From: Peptoniphilaceae bacterium | GTDB lineage: Bacteria > Bacillota > Clostridia > Tissierellales > Peptoniphilaceae | Assembly: GCA_028726605.1 (NCBI GenBank) | Contig: JAQYPV010000022.1 | Coordinates: 1 to 64,000, forward strand | DNA length: 64,000 nucleotides | Reading direction: 5' to 3' | Shown: positions 8,118 through 16,105 of the stretch, piece by piece | How positions within the stretch are numbered: position 1 is the first letter of the stretch | Layout: each line of letters starts with the position of its first letter | Notes under the pieces: model-generated | Databases searched by the model: none | Told to the model about the DNA's origin: nothing | Seen by the model: the letters and a program-made list of their open reading frames with translations, nothing else | Translations under genes and position numbers: made by a program

Positions 8118-9074
8118 ATGAACGGTAATGCGAATGCGGCAGCGGTCTGCCAAAAAATGACATCGGACGTGCTCGCGTCCATCGGACGCGTGATCATCGG
8201 CAAACAGCAGGCGGCGCGCAAGATGCTGATCTGCCTCCTGGCAGGTGGCCACGTGCTCTTGGAGGACGTGCCCGGCATCGGCAAGACCACGCTGGTGCAC
8301 GCGCTCGCTCATGCCGTGCGTCTGGACTTCCGTCGCATTCAGTTCACCCCGGATCTCATGCCCTCTGATGTCACGGGCTTTAACTTGTACAATCCCAAGA
8401 CATCGAATTTCGAATTTCGCGAAGGCGCGGTCAACACGCAGATCTTGTTGGCCGACGAAATCAACCGTTCGTCCCCGCGCACGCAGTCGGCTCTGTTGGA
8501 GGCGATGCAGGAAGGTCAGGTGACCGTCGAAGGCAAGACCTATCGTTTGCCCGACCCGTTCATGGTCATGGCGACGCAGAACCCGGTGGAAAACGTCGGC
8601 ACCTATCCGCTGCCGGAGGCGCAATTGGATCGCTTTATGATGCGCCTTTCGATCGGCTATCCGTCAAAAGAAGAAGAGATGATGATGATCTCCTCCGACG
8701 CCATGGCGCGCATGGATAAGGAGATCGAAGTCGTGGCCGAAGCGGATACCGTCCGCTGGCTGCGTCAAGCCATAACTCAAGTTCAGGTCGTGCCGGAGGT
8801 CGTCTCCTACATCCTGGACATCACGCGTCAGACGCGCGACGATTCCCGCGTGGAACTGGGCGTCAGCCCGCGCGCCAGCCAGATGCTCTTTTCTGCCGCG
8901 CAGACGCACGCGCTGATGGACGGGCGGGGTTACGTCGTCCCCGATGACGTCCAGGCGCTGGTGCACGACATTCTGGACCATCGCATCATCCTCAAAGCGC
9001 AGTCCCGCGGTCGCGGTGTGAGCGCTTACGACGTGGTGGAAGACATCTTGCAGTCCACGGCGGTCCCCCGATGA
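8118..9074 (+). CDS. MoxR-family AAA+ ATPase
   Basis: 318 residues. Walker A is VPGIGKTT at about 51-58 and Walker B is LLADE at about 110-114, followed by INRSSPRTQSALLEAM, the hallmark of MoxR. The arginine-finger region PEAQLDRFMMR is present. MoxR ATPases act as chaperone-like remodelling enzymes alongside DUF58 proteins. The start at 8118 is supported by GGGGGA eight bases upstream; a longer frame to 8019 would cross the promoter. It overlaps the DUF58 gene by ATGA. Confidence 0.92.
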   Translation: MNGNANAAAVCQKMTSDVLASIGRVIIGKQQAARKMLICLLAGGHVLLEDVPGIGKTTLVHALAHAVRLDFRRIQFTPDLMPSDVTGFNLYNPKTSNFEFREGAVNTQILLADEINRSSPRTQSALLEAMQEGQVTVEGKTYRLPDPFMVMATQNPVENVGTYPLPEAQLDRFMMRLSIGYPSKEEEMMMISSDAMARMDKEIEVVAEADTVRWLRQAITQVQVVPEVVSYILDITRQTRDDSRVELGVSPRASQMLFSAAQTHALMDGRGYVVPDDVQALVHDILDHRIILKAQSRGRGVSAYDVVEDILQSTAVPR

Positions 9075-10258
9075 AACGCATTCGCCTGCGCTTTCTGTTC
9101 TGGATCGTCGGTTGGGTGGCACTCTTTCTCTTTGCGAATACGAAATTGCGCCTCTTTCCGCACATCCTCATCATCTTTTGGAGTCTGCTTCCCATCGTCT
9201 CCCTTCTCTTCAGCGTGATTCTGGCGCGTGGCCTCGCGATGAAAGAAGAGCTCTCCCCGCGCGCGCTCGTCCACGGGGAAGCGGGCGTCCACGAATGGCG
9301 CTTGGAAAACCGCACGCGATTTATGGCCTTTTACGTCTTTTTGCCGCAACTCATGCCGGGCCAGAAGAAGGCCACGCCACTCATGTTGCAGCCGCAGGAA
9401 AAGCGCACATTCACCATGCCTTTTTCGCTGGACCAGGTGGGCCATTTCACCCTGCGCGCGGGGGGATCGCCCTTGCTGTATTACGAAGACCTTTTGGGCT
9501 TTTTTCTCTTAAAGAAAAAGATGCCGGTCGTGCCGCCGCTCACGTGCGACGCGCTGCCAGACCGCTCGTACCTTCGAAAACTGCCCTCTTTTGCCGATCG
9601 CCTAACGGAAGAAGGCGTGAGTGTCGACCGGCCGACGCGTTCCACAAATACCGATGAGATCTATTCCGTGGATCCCATGCGCGAGGGGGAGAGCCTTTCG
9701 CGAGCGCACTGGAAACTCTCGGCGCGCCTACAGCAGTGGATGATTAAACACTACTCCGATGTGGAACAAGAACCTCAGCGCATCTTGATCGACCCCCTGA
9801 ACGTGCCTGATGCGGCGTCCTATCCCGAATACGACGGCAAGGTGCGTGACCCCGCCCTGGTCGACGTCCTCGAAAAGCGCACGGCTTTTTTGGACACGGT
9901 CTATTCGACGATCTCGTCCCTCATCGAGGCCAATGTGCCGGTCAACGTGTCCAATCGCACGTCGGAGTTTTTGAACCTGGATGAAGCGGCCGATGAACCG
10001 CTCTTGGCGAAGTGGATTGCCGAGCTACCGTTTTCGACCAGCGGTTTGGACTGGCGCATCTCGCTCCTTCAAGGACAGCGTCAGATCTTTTGGATTCAGA
10101 AAATCGACGAAGAAACTCTGGGAAGCCTGATGGAGGCCCTCCGTCAAGGCGTCTCTTTTGTCGTCATCACAGAACGCCACGCCAATGACCGCGACATGGT
10201 GGAACGTGTGGCGCACAGCGGCATCCCCGTAGACTTTTTGGATGAGGAGGAAGTGTGA
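9071..10258 (+). CDS. DUF58 domain membrane protein
   Basis: 395 residues. Two N-terminal transmembrane segments (about 8-50) are followed by a soluble region with the DUF58 core near residues 210-240 (REGESLSRAHWKLSARL, equivalent to the family's D-RxIHW-KxSAR). The C-terminal part resembles a vWA-like fold seen in this family. The MoxR/DUF58/transglutaminase trio is common in Bacillota and Actinobacteria and is thought to act at the cell envelope; the exact process is unknown. It overlaps both neighbours by four bases. Confidence 0.85.
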   Translation: MKRIRLRFLFWIVGWVALFLFANTKLRLFPHILIIFWSLLPIVSLLFSVILARGLAMKEELSPRALVHGEAGVHEWRLENRTRFMAFYVFLPQLMPGQKKATPLMLQPQEKRTFTMPFSLDQVGHFTLRAGGSPLLYYEDLLGFFLLKKKMPVVPPLTCDALPDRSYLRKLPSFADRLTEEGVSVDRPTRSTNTDEIYSVDPMREGESLSRAHWKLSARLQQWMIKHYSDVEQEPQRILIDPLNVPDAASYPEYDGKVRDPALVDVLEKRTAFLDTVYSTISSLIEANVPVNVSNRTSEFLNLDEAADEPLLAKWIAELPFSTSGLDWRISLLQGQRQIFWIQKIDEETLGSLMEALRQGVSFVVITERHANDRDMVERVAHSGIPVDFLDEEEV

Positions 10259-12687
10259 CTCGTCTCAAGACCTTCTGGCATGAAGATGGAGCGCGAACGC
10301 TGCAAACCTGGCTCACGACAGCCCTCTTTGCCACAGTGATCAGCGTCTTCTTTTTGCGCCTGCTTCGCGTCCCGATGCCGTCGATGGTGGTGCTCGGCGG
10401 GACCTTTTTAGTGACGACGCTTTTCATCTATCTCTTGCTCCGCCTCTGGAAAATCTGGGGCGGCGTCCTCGTCGCGCTCTCCTTGCTCCTTGGCGCACAG
10501 ATGCTCCTTCGCCACCCCGTTGACGTCCCGCTGATCGGACTTTCCTGGTGGAAGGCATTGCTCTCGCCGATGGGCGAGGCGGTGCGATGGACGTTCACCG
10601 AAGTCGCCACGCGCGGTCCACTGCCGTCCTCCTTTATGCCCAGTTTTTACGCCGTCGTCTCCTTGACGTGCGTATTGACACTCTGGGTACTGCCCATCCC
10701 CATTCTGAACATGTTCCTGCTCATCGGCCCGTTGTTCTACATTGAAGACCTCGCCCAAGATCCTTCGTGGTTCGTATTTCTCATGTTGGGTCTCTTTTGC
10801 GTCTACACGTCCTATGCGTATCGGCAAGATCCGGATCGCCACGACCAGCGCCCGCCCCTTTTGTTCGGCTCGCTCTTGATGGCCCTCACGGTCACGTTCT
10901 CGCTCCTGCTTTCGCCGGAGACGTTCTTCAATCAAGATCTCTCAAATCGGCTGAACGAAGCGGCTCCGACGCAAGATCAGGGCGAAATCACCAGTTTTTC
11001 ACTCTCCGAAGTTGGCTTCTATCCCCAGGGAAATTTACACGTGGGCGGGCCGGTGACGCCGTCGGATGAACCCTATATGGAAGTCATTGCCGGCGCCAAC
11101 GCTTTTTACCTGCGCGGTTCCGCGTACGACCAGTTTAACGGCAGCACGTGGTCGCTCACGGCGGCGCAAAATTTGAGTGCGTTCGACATCAATCCGGATT
11201 TCTACGATACGTTTGATTCACCGCAATCTCAAGTGTTTTGGTTTGCCGATGCCCAGGCGCGTGATCGCGCGTTTCGAAGCGGCCTTTTCGAACCGGCGAT
11301 CTACCGCGAAAAGACGCAGAAGCCCACGCGCATCGTCTTTCACGGTGGCAAAGTGGTCTCTCTCACGCATCTCTCTGACGAGCCCACGCCGGAGATGCCT
11401 ACTGACGAGGTGCTGAGCCGCCTGAACACCGGCGATCACTTCTACTACGCGCAGAGCGGGATGATGGCAGGGGAGAGAGCCTACGACGATTTCGGACTCG
11501 TCGTCTCGGACTACGTGCCGCCCATCGCCAATCTCTGGCGTACGGACATTCAAAAGGCGCTGCAATTTGAGCAGCACGACGGACCACGCGCTTACGAGGC
11601 GACGGTGCGTCGCGATGACCCCGAACTCGCCCAAATTCTCTACGACAGCGATGCAGATTTTCCGACGCGCTATCAGATGATGCGCGATCACTTCGAGGCG
11701 CATTACGCCTACGCTTTGGATGTGCCCACGATTCCAGACGAACAGAACTTTATTGACCATTTTTTAACAAATAAGAGGGGATACTGCGTTTACTTTGCCA
11801 CGGCCTACAGCGTGCTCTTAGCGGATATCGGCTACGAGACGCGGTATGCGGAAGGCTTTGTCGTCCCTCAGAGCGATGTGGCGCCCGGAGCGCTGTCTGC
11901 ACGCGCCATCAGCGCGAATCAGGCGCACGCGTGGTGTGAGATGTATCTCGACGGCATCGGTTGGATTCCCGTGGAGGCGACGCCGACCACGCACGTGAGT
12001 GAGATTTCTCATCTGACCGGCGATCAGGTCTCCCAGACACCTCCGGAGACGGTCCTGCCGGAGCAGCTCACTCCTGAATCTTCCGAATCAGGAACCTCAG
12101 AGAGCACGGAGACGTCAGAGGCCACAAGTGAACCCACCAATTCGACCGAATCCTCGGAATCCACGGAAGCGCCCTTAGATACCGCAGAACCCGAAGAGAC
12201 GGAGGCCCCTGAACCTAAAACGGAGGCGTCACCTCATTGGAAGGCCATCGTGTTGCCACTCCTGGCCGTACTCATGATCGTTCTCGGCGTCGTCTTGCGC
12301 TATCGCGCGTGGAAGAAGCGATCGGATCCAACGTCTCTCAACCTCGCCGGAGACACGCCTCAAGCGCGTTTTGAGGCGCTCACACGACATGTGAGACGGT
12401 ACGCTCAATTGAACGACTTGTCCTTGCCGCCGTCCGCGACGATGCCCAGTGCTGTGATGATGATGCAGCAGATCCTCACGCAGTATACGGACGCGTCCAT
12501 GGATGTGGATGGCGTCACCAGAGCGCTCGAAGAACTGCGTTACGGCTCGCGTGACGTCGACGAGGCCGACGTCGCCACGCTCTACACGTGGTATCAGGCG
12601 CTCGACATGATGTACCGCGAGAGGACCCGAGGGTTCACGTGGCTGTGGAACGCCGTGATCACGGCGCCGGGACACCCGTGGCAGTGA
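10255..12687 (+). CDS. Membrane-anchored transglutaminase-like protein (TgpA-type)
   Basis: 810 residues. About six transmembrane helices (residues 15-225) precede a large extracellular region with a transglutaminase core: Cys at about 510 (RGYCVYFATA) and His at about 558 (AHAWCEMY). The third position is Glu in WIPVEATPT (about 574), where the triad normally has Asp, though Glu also occurs in clostridial relatives. A Ser/Thr/Glu-rich low-complexity linker (about 600-660) leads to one more helix and a cytoplasmic DUF4129-like tail. Start is GTG, after GAGGAGG, overlapping DUF58. A weak 8-bp hairpin (12668-12675 with 12691-12698) covers the stop, but no T tract follows. Confidence 0.85.
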   Translation: MTRLKTFWHEDGARTLQTWLTTALFATVISVFFLRLLRVPMPSMVVLGGTFLVTTLFIYLLLRLWKIWGGVLVALSLLLGAQMLLRHPVDVPLIGLSWWKALLSPMGEAVRWTFTEVATRGPLPSSFMPSFYAVVSLTCVLTLWVLPIPILNMFLLIGPLFYIEDLAQDPSWFVFLMLGLFCVYTSYAYRQDPDRHDQRPPLLFGSLLMALTVTFSLLLSPETFFNQDLSNRLNEAAPTQDQGEITSFSLSEVGFYPQGNLHVGGPVTPSDEPYMEVIAGANAFYLRGSAYDQFNGSTWSLTAAQNLSAFDINPDFYDTFDSPQSQVFWFADAQARDRAFRSGLFEPAIYREKTQKPTRIVFHGGKVVSLTHLSDEPTPEMPTDEVLSRLNTGDHFYYAQSGMMAGERAYDDFGLVVSDYVPPIANLWRTDIQKALQFEQHDGPRAYEATVRRDDPELAQILYDSDADFPTRYQMMRDHFEAHYAYALDVPTIPDEQNFIDHFLTNKRGYCVYFATAYSVLLADIGYETRYAEGFVVPQSDVAPGALSARAISANQAHAWCEMYLDGIGWIPVEATPTTHVSEISHLTGDQVSQTPPETVLPEQLTPESSESGTSESTETSEATSEPTNSTESSESTEAPLDTAEPEETEAPEPKTEASPHWKAIVLPLLAVLMIVLGVVLRYRAWKKRSDPTSLNLAGDTPQARFEALTRHVRRYAQLNDLSLPPSATMPSAVMMMQQILTQYTDASMDVDGVTRALEELRYGSRDVDEADVATLYTWYQALDMMYRERTRGFTWLWNAVITAPGHPWQ

Positions 12688-12934
12688 TGCGTGTCCCGTG
12701 AGAGTTGCGCGTTATGTGCGCCTTGCTCGGCGACGCCCGGCATGCGGCATCTGCTGACAGGTGGCGTGCAATATCCCTTGCCTTTCCCGCCCTGTTTTGT
12801 CACAAAATATTGATTTTGTGACAAAAATTAGATCGTCAAAATGCAGCGGACGATGACTCTTTCGCCTGCTCCCCTACGCCTGAGAGATGCCCATGGCATG
12901 TCCATCGAAAAATGCACACCCATCAAAAAAAAGT
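12688..12934. other. Intergenic region between convergent operons, no gene seen
   Basis: No credible coding frame or ribosome site on either strand. It holds the 3' end of the hairpin over the transglutaminase stop, a perfect inverted repeat at 12795-12826, and a short stretch resembling part of a glycine riboswitch on the minus strand (12852-12892). Confidence 0.6.
12795..12826. repeat. Perfect 14-bp inverted repeat with nested operator-like palindromes
   Basis: Arms TTTTGTCACAAAAT and ATTTTGTGACAAAA are exact reverse complements around a 4-base centre (ATTG). Each arm is itself nearly palindromic (TTTTGT-S-ACAAAA), so the site reads as two copies of one 13-bp box. It could be a DNA-binding site or an RNA hairpin. 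It is very AT-rich against the GC-rich background and lacks a T tract. Confidence 0.75.
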
Positions 12935-12970
12935 AAAAAAAAGGACGTCCCTCTCGAGACATCCTTTTTT
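12935..12970 (-). terminator. Terminator of the argS-arcB transcript
   Basis: On the minus strand GGATGTC/GACGTCC (one G-U pair) with an 8-base loop, flanked by A6 and then T8. It starts 18 bases past the carbamoyltransferase stop. Confidence 0.88.
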
Positions 12971-12987
12971 AGTGTGTTGAGTTGCGC

Positions 12988-13992
12988 TTACTTCAGCGTC
13001 GCGTACATCACCGCTTTGATGGTGTGCATGCGGTTTTCGGCTTCGTCGAACACGCGCGAGTGCTTGCCCAAGAAGACTTCGTCGTTGACTTCCATGCCGT
13101 TCAGGTCGTACTTGTCACCGAACTTCTCGTTGACTTCTTTGCCGATGGTCGTCTCCAGATCGTGGAAGCTCGGCAAGCAGTGCATGAAGATGACGTCATC
13201 CGACGCGTTGTCGATGACCTTCTGCGTCACCTTGTACGGATACAACTGCTGGATGCGCTGTTCCCAAACTTCGTCCGGCTCGCCCATGGAGACCCAGATG
13301 TCGGTGTAGATGACGTCGGCGTCTTTGGTGCCTTCTTCGACGTCTTCCGTGAAGGTGATGGTCGCCCCCGTCTCTTCGGCAAAGGCTTTGGCCTTCTCCT
13401 GCAATTCCTCTTTCGGCCAGAGTTCCTTCGGACCGCAGCCGACGAAGTGCATGCCGAGTTTTGCACACGTGATGAGCAGCGAGTTCGAGACGTTGTTGCG
13501 GCAGTCGCCCATGAAGACGAACTTGATGCCCTTCAGATGTCCGAAGTTCTCCTGCACAGTCAGCATGTCCGCGATCATCTGCGTGGGATGGAAGTCGTCG
13601 GTGAGGCCGTTCCACACGGGGACACCAGACTCTTCAGCCAGGATCTCCACATTGCGCTGATCGAAGCCGCGGTATTCGATGCCGTCATAGAAGCGGCCCA
13701 GCACCTTCGCAGTGTCGGCGATGGACTCCTTCTTGCCCATCTGGCTCGAACCCGGATCCAAGTACGTGACGCCCATGCCGAGCTCACGACCGGCCACTTC
13801 AAAGGAGCAGCGCGTACGCGTCGAGGTCTTCTCGAAGAGCAAGACGATCTGCTTGCCTTCCAGGTAGTTATGCGGTGTATGCGTCATCTTCAGGCGCTTG
13901 AATTCGGCGCCCAGATTGATGAGATATTGGATTTCTTCCGGCGTGTAATCGCTCAGCGTTAAAAAGCTTCTTCCCAACAGGTTAATTGGCAT
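12988..13992 (-). CDS. arcB: Ornithine carbamoyltransferase (catabolic type)
   Basis: 334 residues. It has the carbamoyl-phosphate site STRTR at 57-61, the ornithine loop with HCLP near residue 270 (FMHCLPSFHD), and a full two-domain length. In the arginine deiminase pathway it phosphorolyses citrulline to ornithine and carbamoyl phosphate in the cytoplasm. I assign the catabolic role from arcA, arcC and a YfcC exchanger 5-10 kb away and the absence of biosynthetic arg genes here; sequence alone does not separate argF from arcB. It lies 55 bases after argS, with TAGGAGG as ribosome site and a possible weak TGATATAAA promoter at the argS end. Its separation from arcACD is unusual. Confidence 0.9.
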   Translation of the reverse strand: MPINLLGRSFLTLSDYTPEEIQYLINLGAEFKRLKMTHTPHNYLEGKQIVLLFEKTSTRTRCSFEVAGRELGMGVTYLDPGSSQMGKKESIADTAKVLGRFYDGIEYRGFDQRNVEILAEESGVPVWNGLTDDFHPTQMIADMLTVQENFGHLKGIKFVFMGDCRNNVSNSLLITCAKLGMHFVGCGPKELWPKEELQEKAKAFAEETGATITFTEDVEEGTKDADVIYTDIWVSMGEPDEVWEQRIQQLYPYKVTQKVIDNASDDVIFMHCLPSFHDLETTIGKEVNEKFGDKYDLNGMEVNDEVFLGKHSRVFDEAENRMHTIKAVMYATLK

Positions 13993-14047
13993 AGTTCCTC
14001 CTATCGTTGTTCGGCCATCCGGCCCAGCATTCAGTCATTTTTTTATA

Positions 14048-15679
14048 TCACATTTGCTCGGGAGCCGATACACCGATAAGGGCTAATGCGTTGTGTAAAA
14101 CGGTTTTTGTGGCCAGCACCAGTCCCACGCGCTCGTTGGTGCCTTCTCGATCGTCCTCGTCCACGATCTTGGTTTCCGCGTAGTAGCTGTGGAACGCCGT
14201 CGCCAACTGCATCAGGAAGTTGGCGATCTTGTTCGGCGCACGCAACTTCGCTGCCTCCGCCACGAGGTCCGGGAACGAATCCATGAGTTTCAAGAGTACG
14301 TTTGCCTTGTCACTCGTGAGGTGAGAGAAGGATTTCGGCGCATGGTATTCCGGCGCGTGATCCAAGATGCCGCACGCACGTGCGTGCGCGTATTGAATGT
14401 AGTAGATCGGGTTCTCGTTGGAGTGCGAACGCGCCAAGCCCAAGTCGAAGTCCATCTGCGCCTCCACCGCACGGCTCACGAAGAAGTAACGCGCGGCGTC
14501 CACGCCCACGTCGTCGATGAGTTCGCGAATGGTCACGGCGTTTCCGGTCCGCTTGGACATCTTGACTTCCTCGCCGTTCTCCACGAGGTGCACCATTTGA
14601 ATGATGTCCACTTCGAGGTCATCGCGCTCGTAGCCGAAAGCCATCAAAGCGGCCTTCATGCGGTTGATGTAGCCGTGATGATCCGCGCCCCAGAGGTTCA
14701 CCAGTTTCGTGTAGCCGCGGTCGAACTTGTACAGGTGATTTGCGATGTCCGGCGTCATGTAGGTCAAAAGCCCGTTGGCCTTGCGAAGCACGCGGTCCTT
14801 ATCATCGCCCCACTTGGTGGTCTGAAGCCACAGCGCGCCGTCCTGCTCGTAGATGACACCCAGATCGTTCATGCGGTCGATGGCGTCCTGCACCAGTCCC
14901 GTATCGTAGAGCCACTGCTCAGAGACCCACGAATCGAACTCCACGCGGAAGTCGCGAAGCACTTCTTCGATCTTCTTCAACTCTTCCTTATAACCTTGCT
15001 CTTTGAAGAACTCCGTGCGGCCTTCCTCCTTGTCCAGCCACACGTCGCCCAACTCCTTCGCCAAGCGCTCGCCGATTTCCTTCACGTCGTCGGCCATGTA
15101 GCCGTCTTCCGGAATCTCGACATCGCGACCGAAGTACTGCGCATAACGCGCGTAGACGGAGAGACCGAGGTTGGTCATCTGCGCACCGGCATCGTTGATG
15201 TAGTATTCTCGCAAGACATCGTAGTTGCTGGCTTTGAGCAGACGGCAGATGGCATCGCCCCACACCGCGCCGCGCGCATGACCCAAGTGCAAGTCGCCAG
15301 TGGGGTTAGCGCTCACGTACTCCACGAGGATGGACTGACGCTTGCCACTGTAGTTGTTCCCGTACTTGTCCCCGGCGTCCAAAACGCGCGTGATGACCTC
15401 GGCCAACGAATCCTTCTTCAAGCGGAAGTTGAGGTAACCGGGTCCGGCAATTTCCACCGTCTCCACCCAGTCCGTCTTTTCCAACTCCGGCTTCAATTCC
15501 TCGGCAATCTGTCGCGGGGCGCGCTTGAGCTGTTTGGCCAACTGCATGGCAACGGTCGTCGCATAATCGCCGAATTCGGTGTTGCGCGGGATCTCGACCG
15601 GGACATTGTCCAGCTGGATGTCATATTGGACCTTCAATACGTCACTGATCAACGTTGCTAATTTTTCTTCGATTGTCAT
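14048..15679 (-). CDS. argS: Arginyl-tRNA synthetase
   Basis: 543 residues, class I synthetase. An N-terminal Add-1 domain (about 1-85) contains the family's NTEFGDYAT. The HIGH signature is HLGH at 131-134, preceded by SANPTG. KMSKR lies in the middle of the protein and a DALR anticodon-binding domain at the C-terminus. It charges tRNA-Arg. It is divergent from a tRNA-Arg(ACG) gene 161 bases away and upstream of arcB on the same strand, an association that links arginine supply, decoding and degradation. Confidence 0.97.
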   Translation of the reverse strand: MTIEEKLATLISDVLKVQYDIQLDNVPVEIPRNTEFGDYATTVAMQLAKQLKRAPRQIAEELKPELEKTDWVETVEIAGPGYLNFRLKKDSLAEVITRVLDAGDKYGNNYSGKRQSILVEYVSANPTGDLHLGHARGAVWGDAICRLLKASNYDVLREYYINDAGAQMTNLGLSVYARYAQYFGRDVEIPEDGYMADDVKEIGERLAKELGDVWLDKEEGRTEFFKEQGYKEELKKIEEVLRDFRVEFDSWVSEQWLYDTGLVQDAIDRMNDLGVIYEQDGALWLQTTKWGDDKDRVLRKANGLLTYMTPDIANHLYKFDRGYTKLVNLWGADHHGYINRMKAALMAFGYERDDLEVDIIQMVHLVENGEEVKMSKRTGNAVTIRELIDDVGVDAARYFFVSRAVEAQMDFDLGLARSHSNENPIYYIQYAHARACGILDHAPEYHAPKSFSHLTSDKANVLLKLMDSFPDLVAEAAKLRAPNKIANFLMQLATAFHSYYAETKIVDEDDREGTNERVGLVLATKTVLHNALALIGVSAPEQM

Positions 15680-15727
15680 GTTCTCCGCCTTTGTTCACGA
15701 TGTTTTGATGTTATGCTATACTTCCCT

Positions 15728-15736
15728 ATTGTAGCA
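15728..15736 (-). promoter_or_regulatory. Promoter of argS
   Basis: Minus strand TGCTACAAT, an extended -10 (TGC at 15736-15734, TACAAT 15733-15728). The -35 is weak (TGGCAC, 18-bp spacing). The segment also forms ATGCTA/TAGCAT arms that could be an operator. Confidence 0.6.
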
Positions 15737-15793
15737 TATTGAAGGAAAAGAGTGCCATTGCATTCCAAGGGCAGAAAATCATCGCCATTGGCC

Positions 15794-15821
15794 TTGCAAT
15801 TCATTCGGATTGTGCTATCAT
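15794..15821 (+). promoter_or_regulatory. Promoter of tRNA-Arg
   Basis: TTGCAA (15794-15799), 16-bp spacer, and TATCAT (15816-15821) preceded by TGC, giving an extended -10. The tRNA begins 19 bases later. Confidence 0.8.
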
Positions 15822-15840
15822 AGTTGAAGTAACGAGACAT

Positions 15841-15914
15841 GTGCCATTAGCTCAGCTGGATAGAGCGTCTGGCTACGGACCAGAAGGCCTGGGGTTCGAA
15901 TCCTCAATGGCACG
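15841..15914 (+). tRNA. tRNA-Arg (anticodon ACG)
   Basis: 74-nt class I tRNA. The acceptor is GTGCCAT/ATGGCAC with discriminator G. The D arm is GCTC/GAGC. The anticodon stem TCTGG/CCAGA has loop CTACGGA, anticodon ACG (inosine after TadA editing). The T arm has GGTTCGAATCC. CCA is not encoded. It is transcribed alone from its own promoter to its own terminator. Confidence 0.96.
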
Positions 15915-15916
15915 TC

Positions 15917-15948
15917 AAACCGCTTGAAGCGTTTCGAGCGGTTTTTTT
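15917..15948 (+). terminator. Terminator of tRNA-Arg
   Basis: 8-bp stem AAACCGCT/AGCGGTTT (15917-15924, 15937-15944) ending in a run of T residues, directly after the tRNA. Confidence 0.92.
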
Positions 15949-16034
15949 GTGCCCTCCCCCACGCCACGGGAGAAGTCAAATCGCGGAGTCAAAACAAACG
16001 TTTACGGATTGCTTTTCGGATTATTTTTTCATGT

Positions 16035-16043
16035 GCTATACTA
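16035..16043 (+). promoter_or_regulatory. Extended -10 promoter of the double-AraC regulator
   Basis: TGCTATACT with no good -35. Upstream lie two direct copies of AGTCAAA (15974-15980 and 15987-15993), 13 bp apart, which could be regulator half-sites. Confidence 0.6.
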
Positions 16044-16105
16044 AGTACATCCATGCGAGTTAACCTAAGTGAATTACGGCTTGCAATTCTGAGAAAGAGG
16101 CTGTT

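Noticed and set aside
12060..12240. Repetitive Ser/Thr/Glu codons resembling a tandem repeat
   Set aside because: It is the flexible linker of the transglutaminase-like protein, with no unit of constant length.
12881..12895. CTGAGAGATGCCC read as a plus-strand TPP riboswitch core
   Set aside because: The accompanying conserved TPP segments are missing and no thiamine gene follows.
12887..13309. Plus-strand open frame starting in the intergenic region
   Set aside because: It runs through the argS-arcB terminator into antisense arcB and has no ribosome site.
14189..15661. Plus-strand open frame of 490 codons opposite argS
   Set aside because: Shadow of argS, which carries all synthetase motifs on the minus strand.
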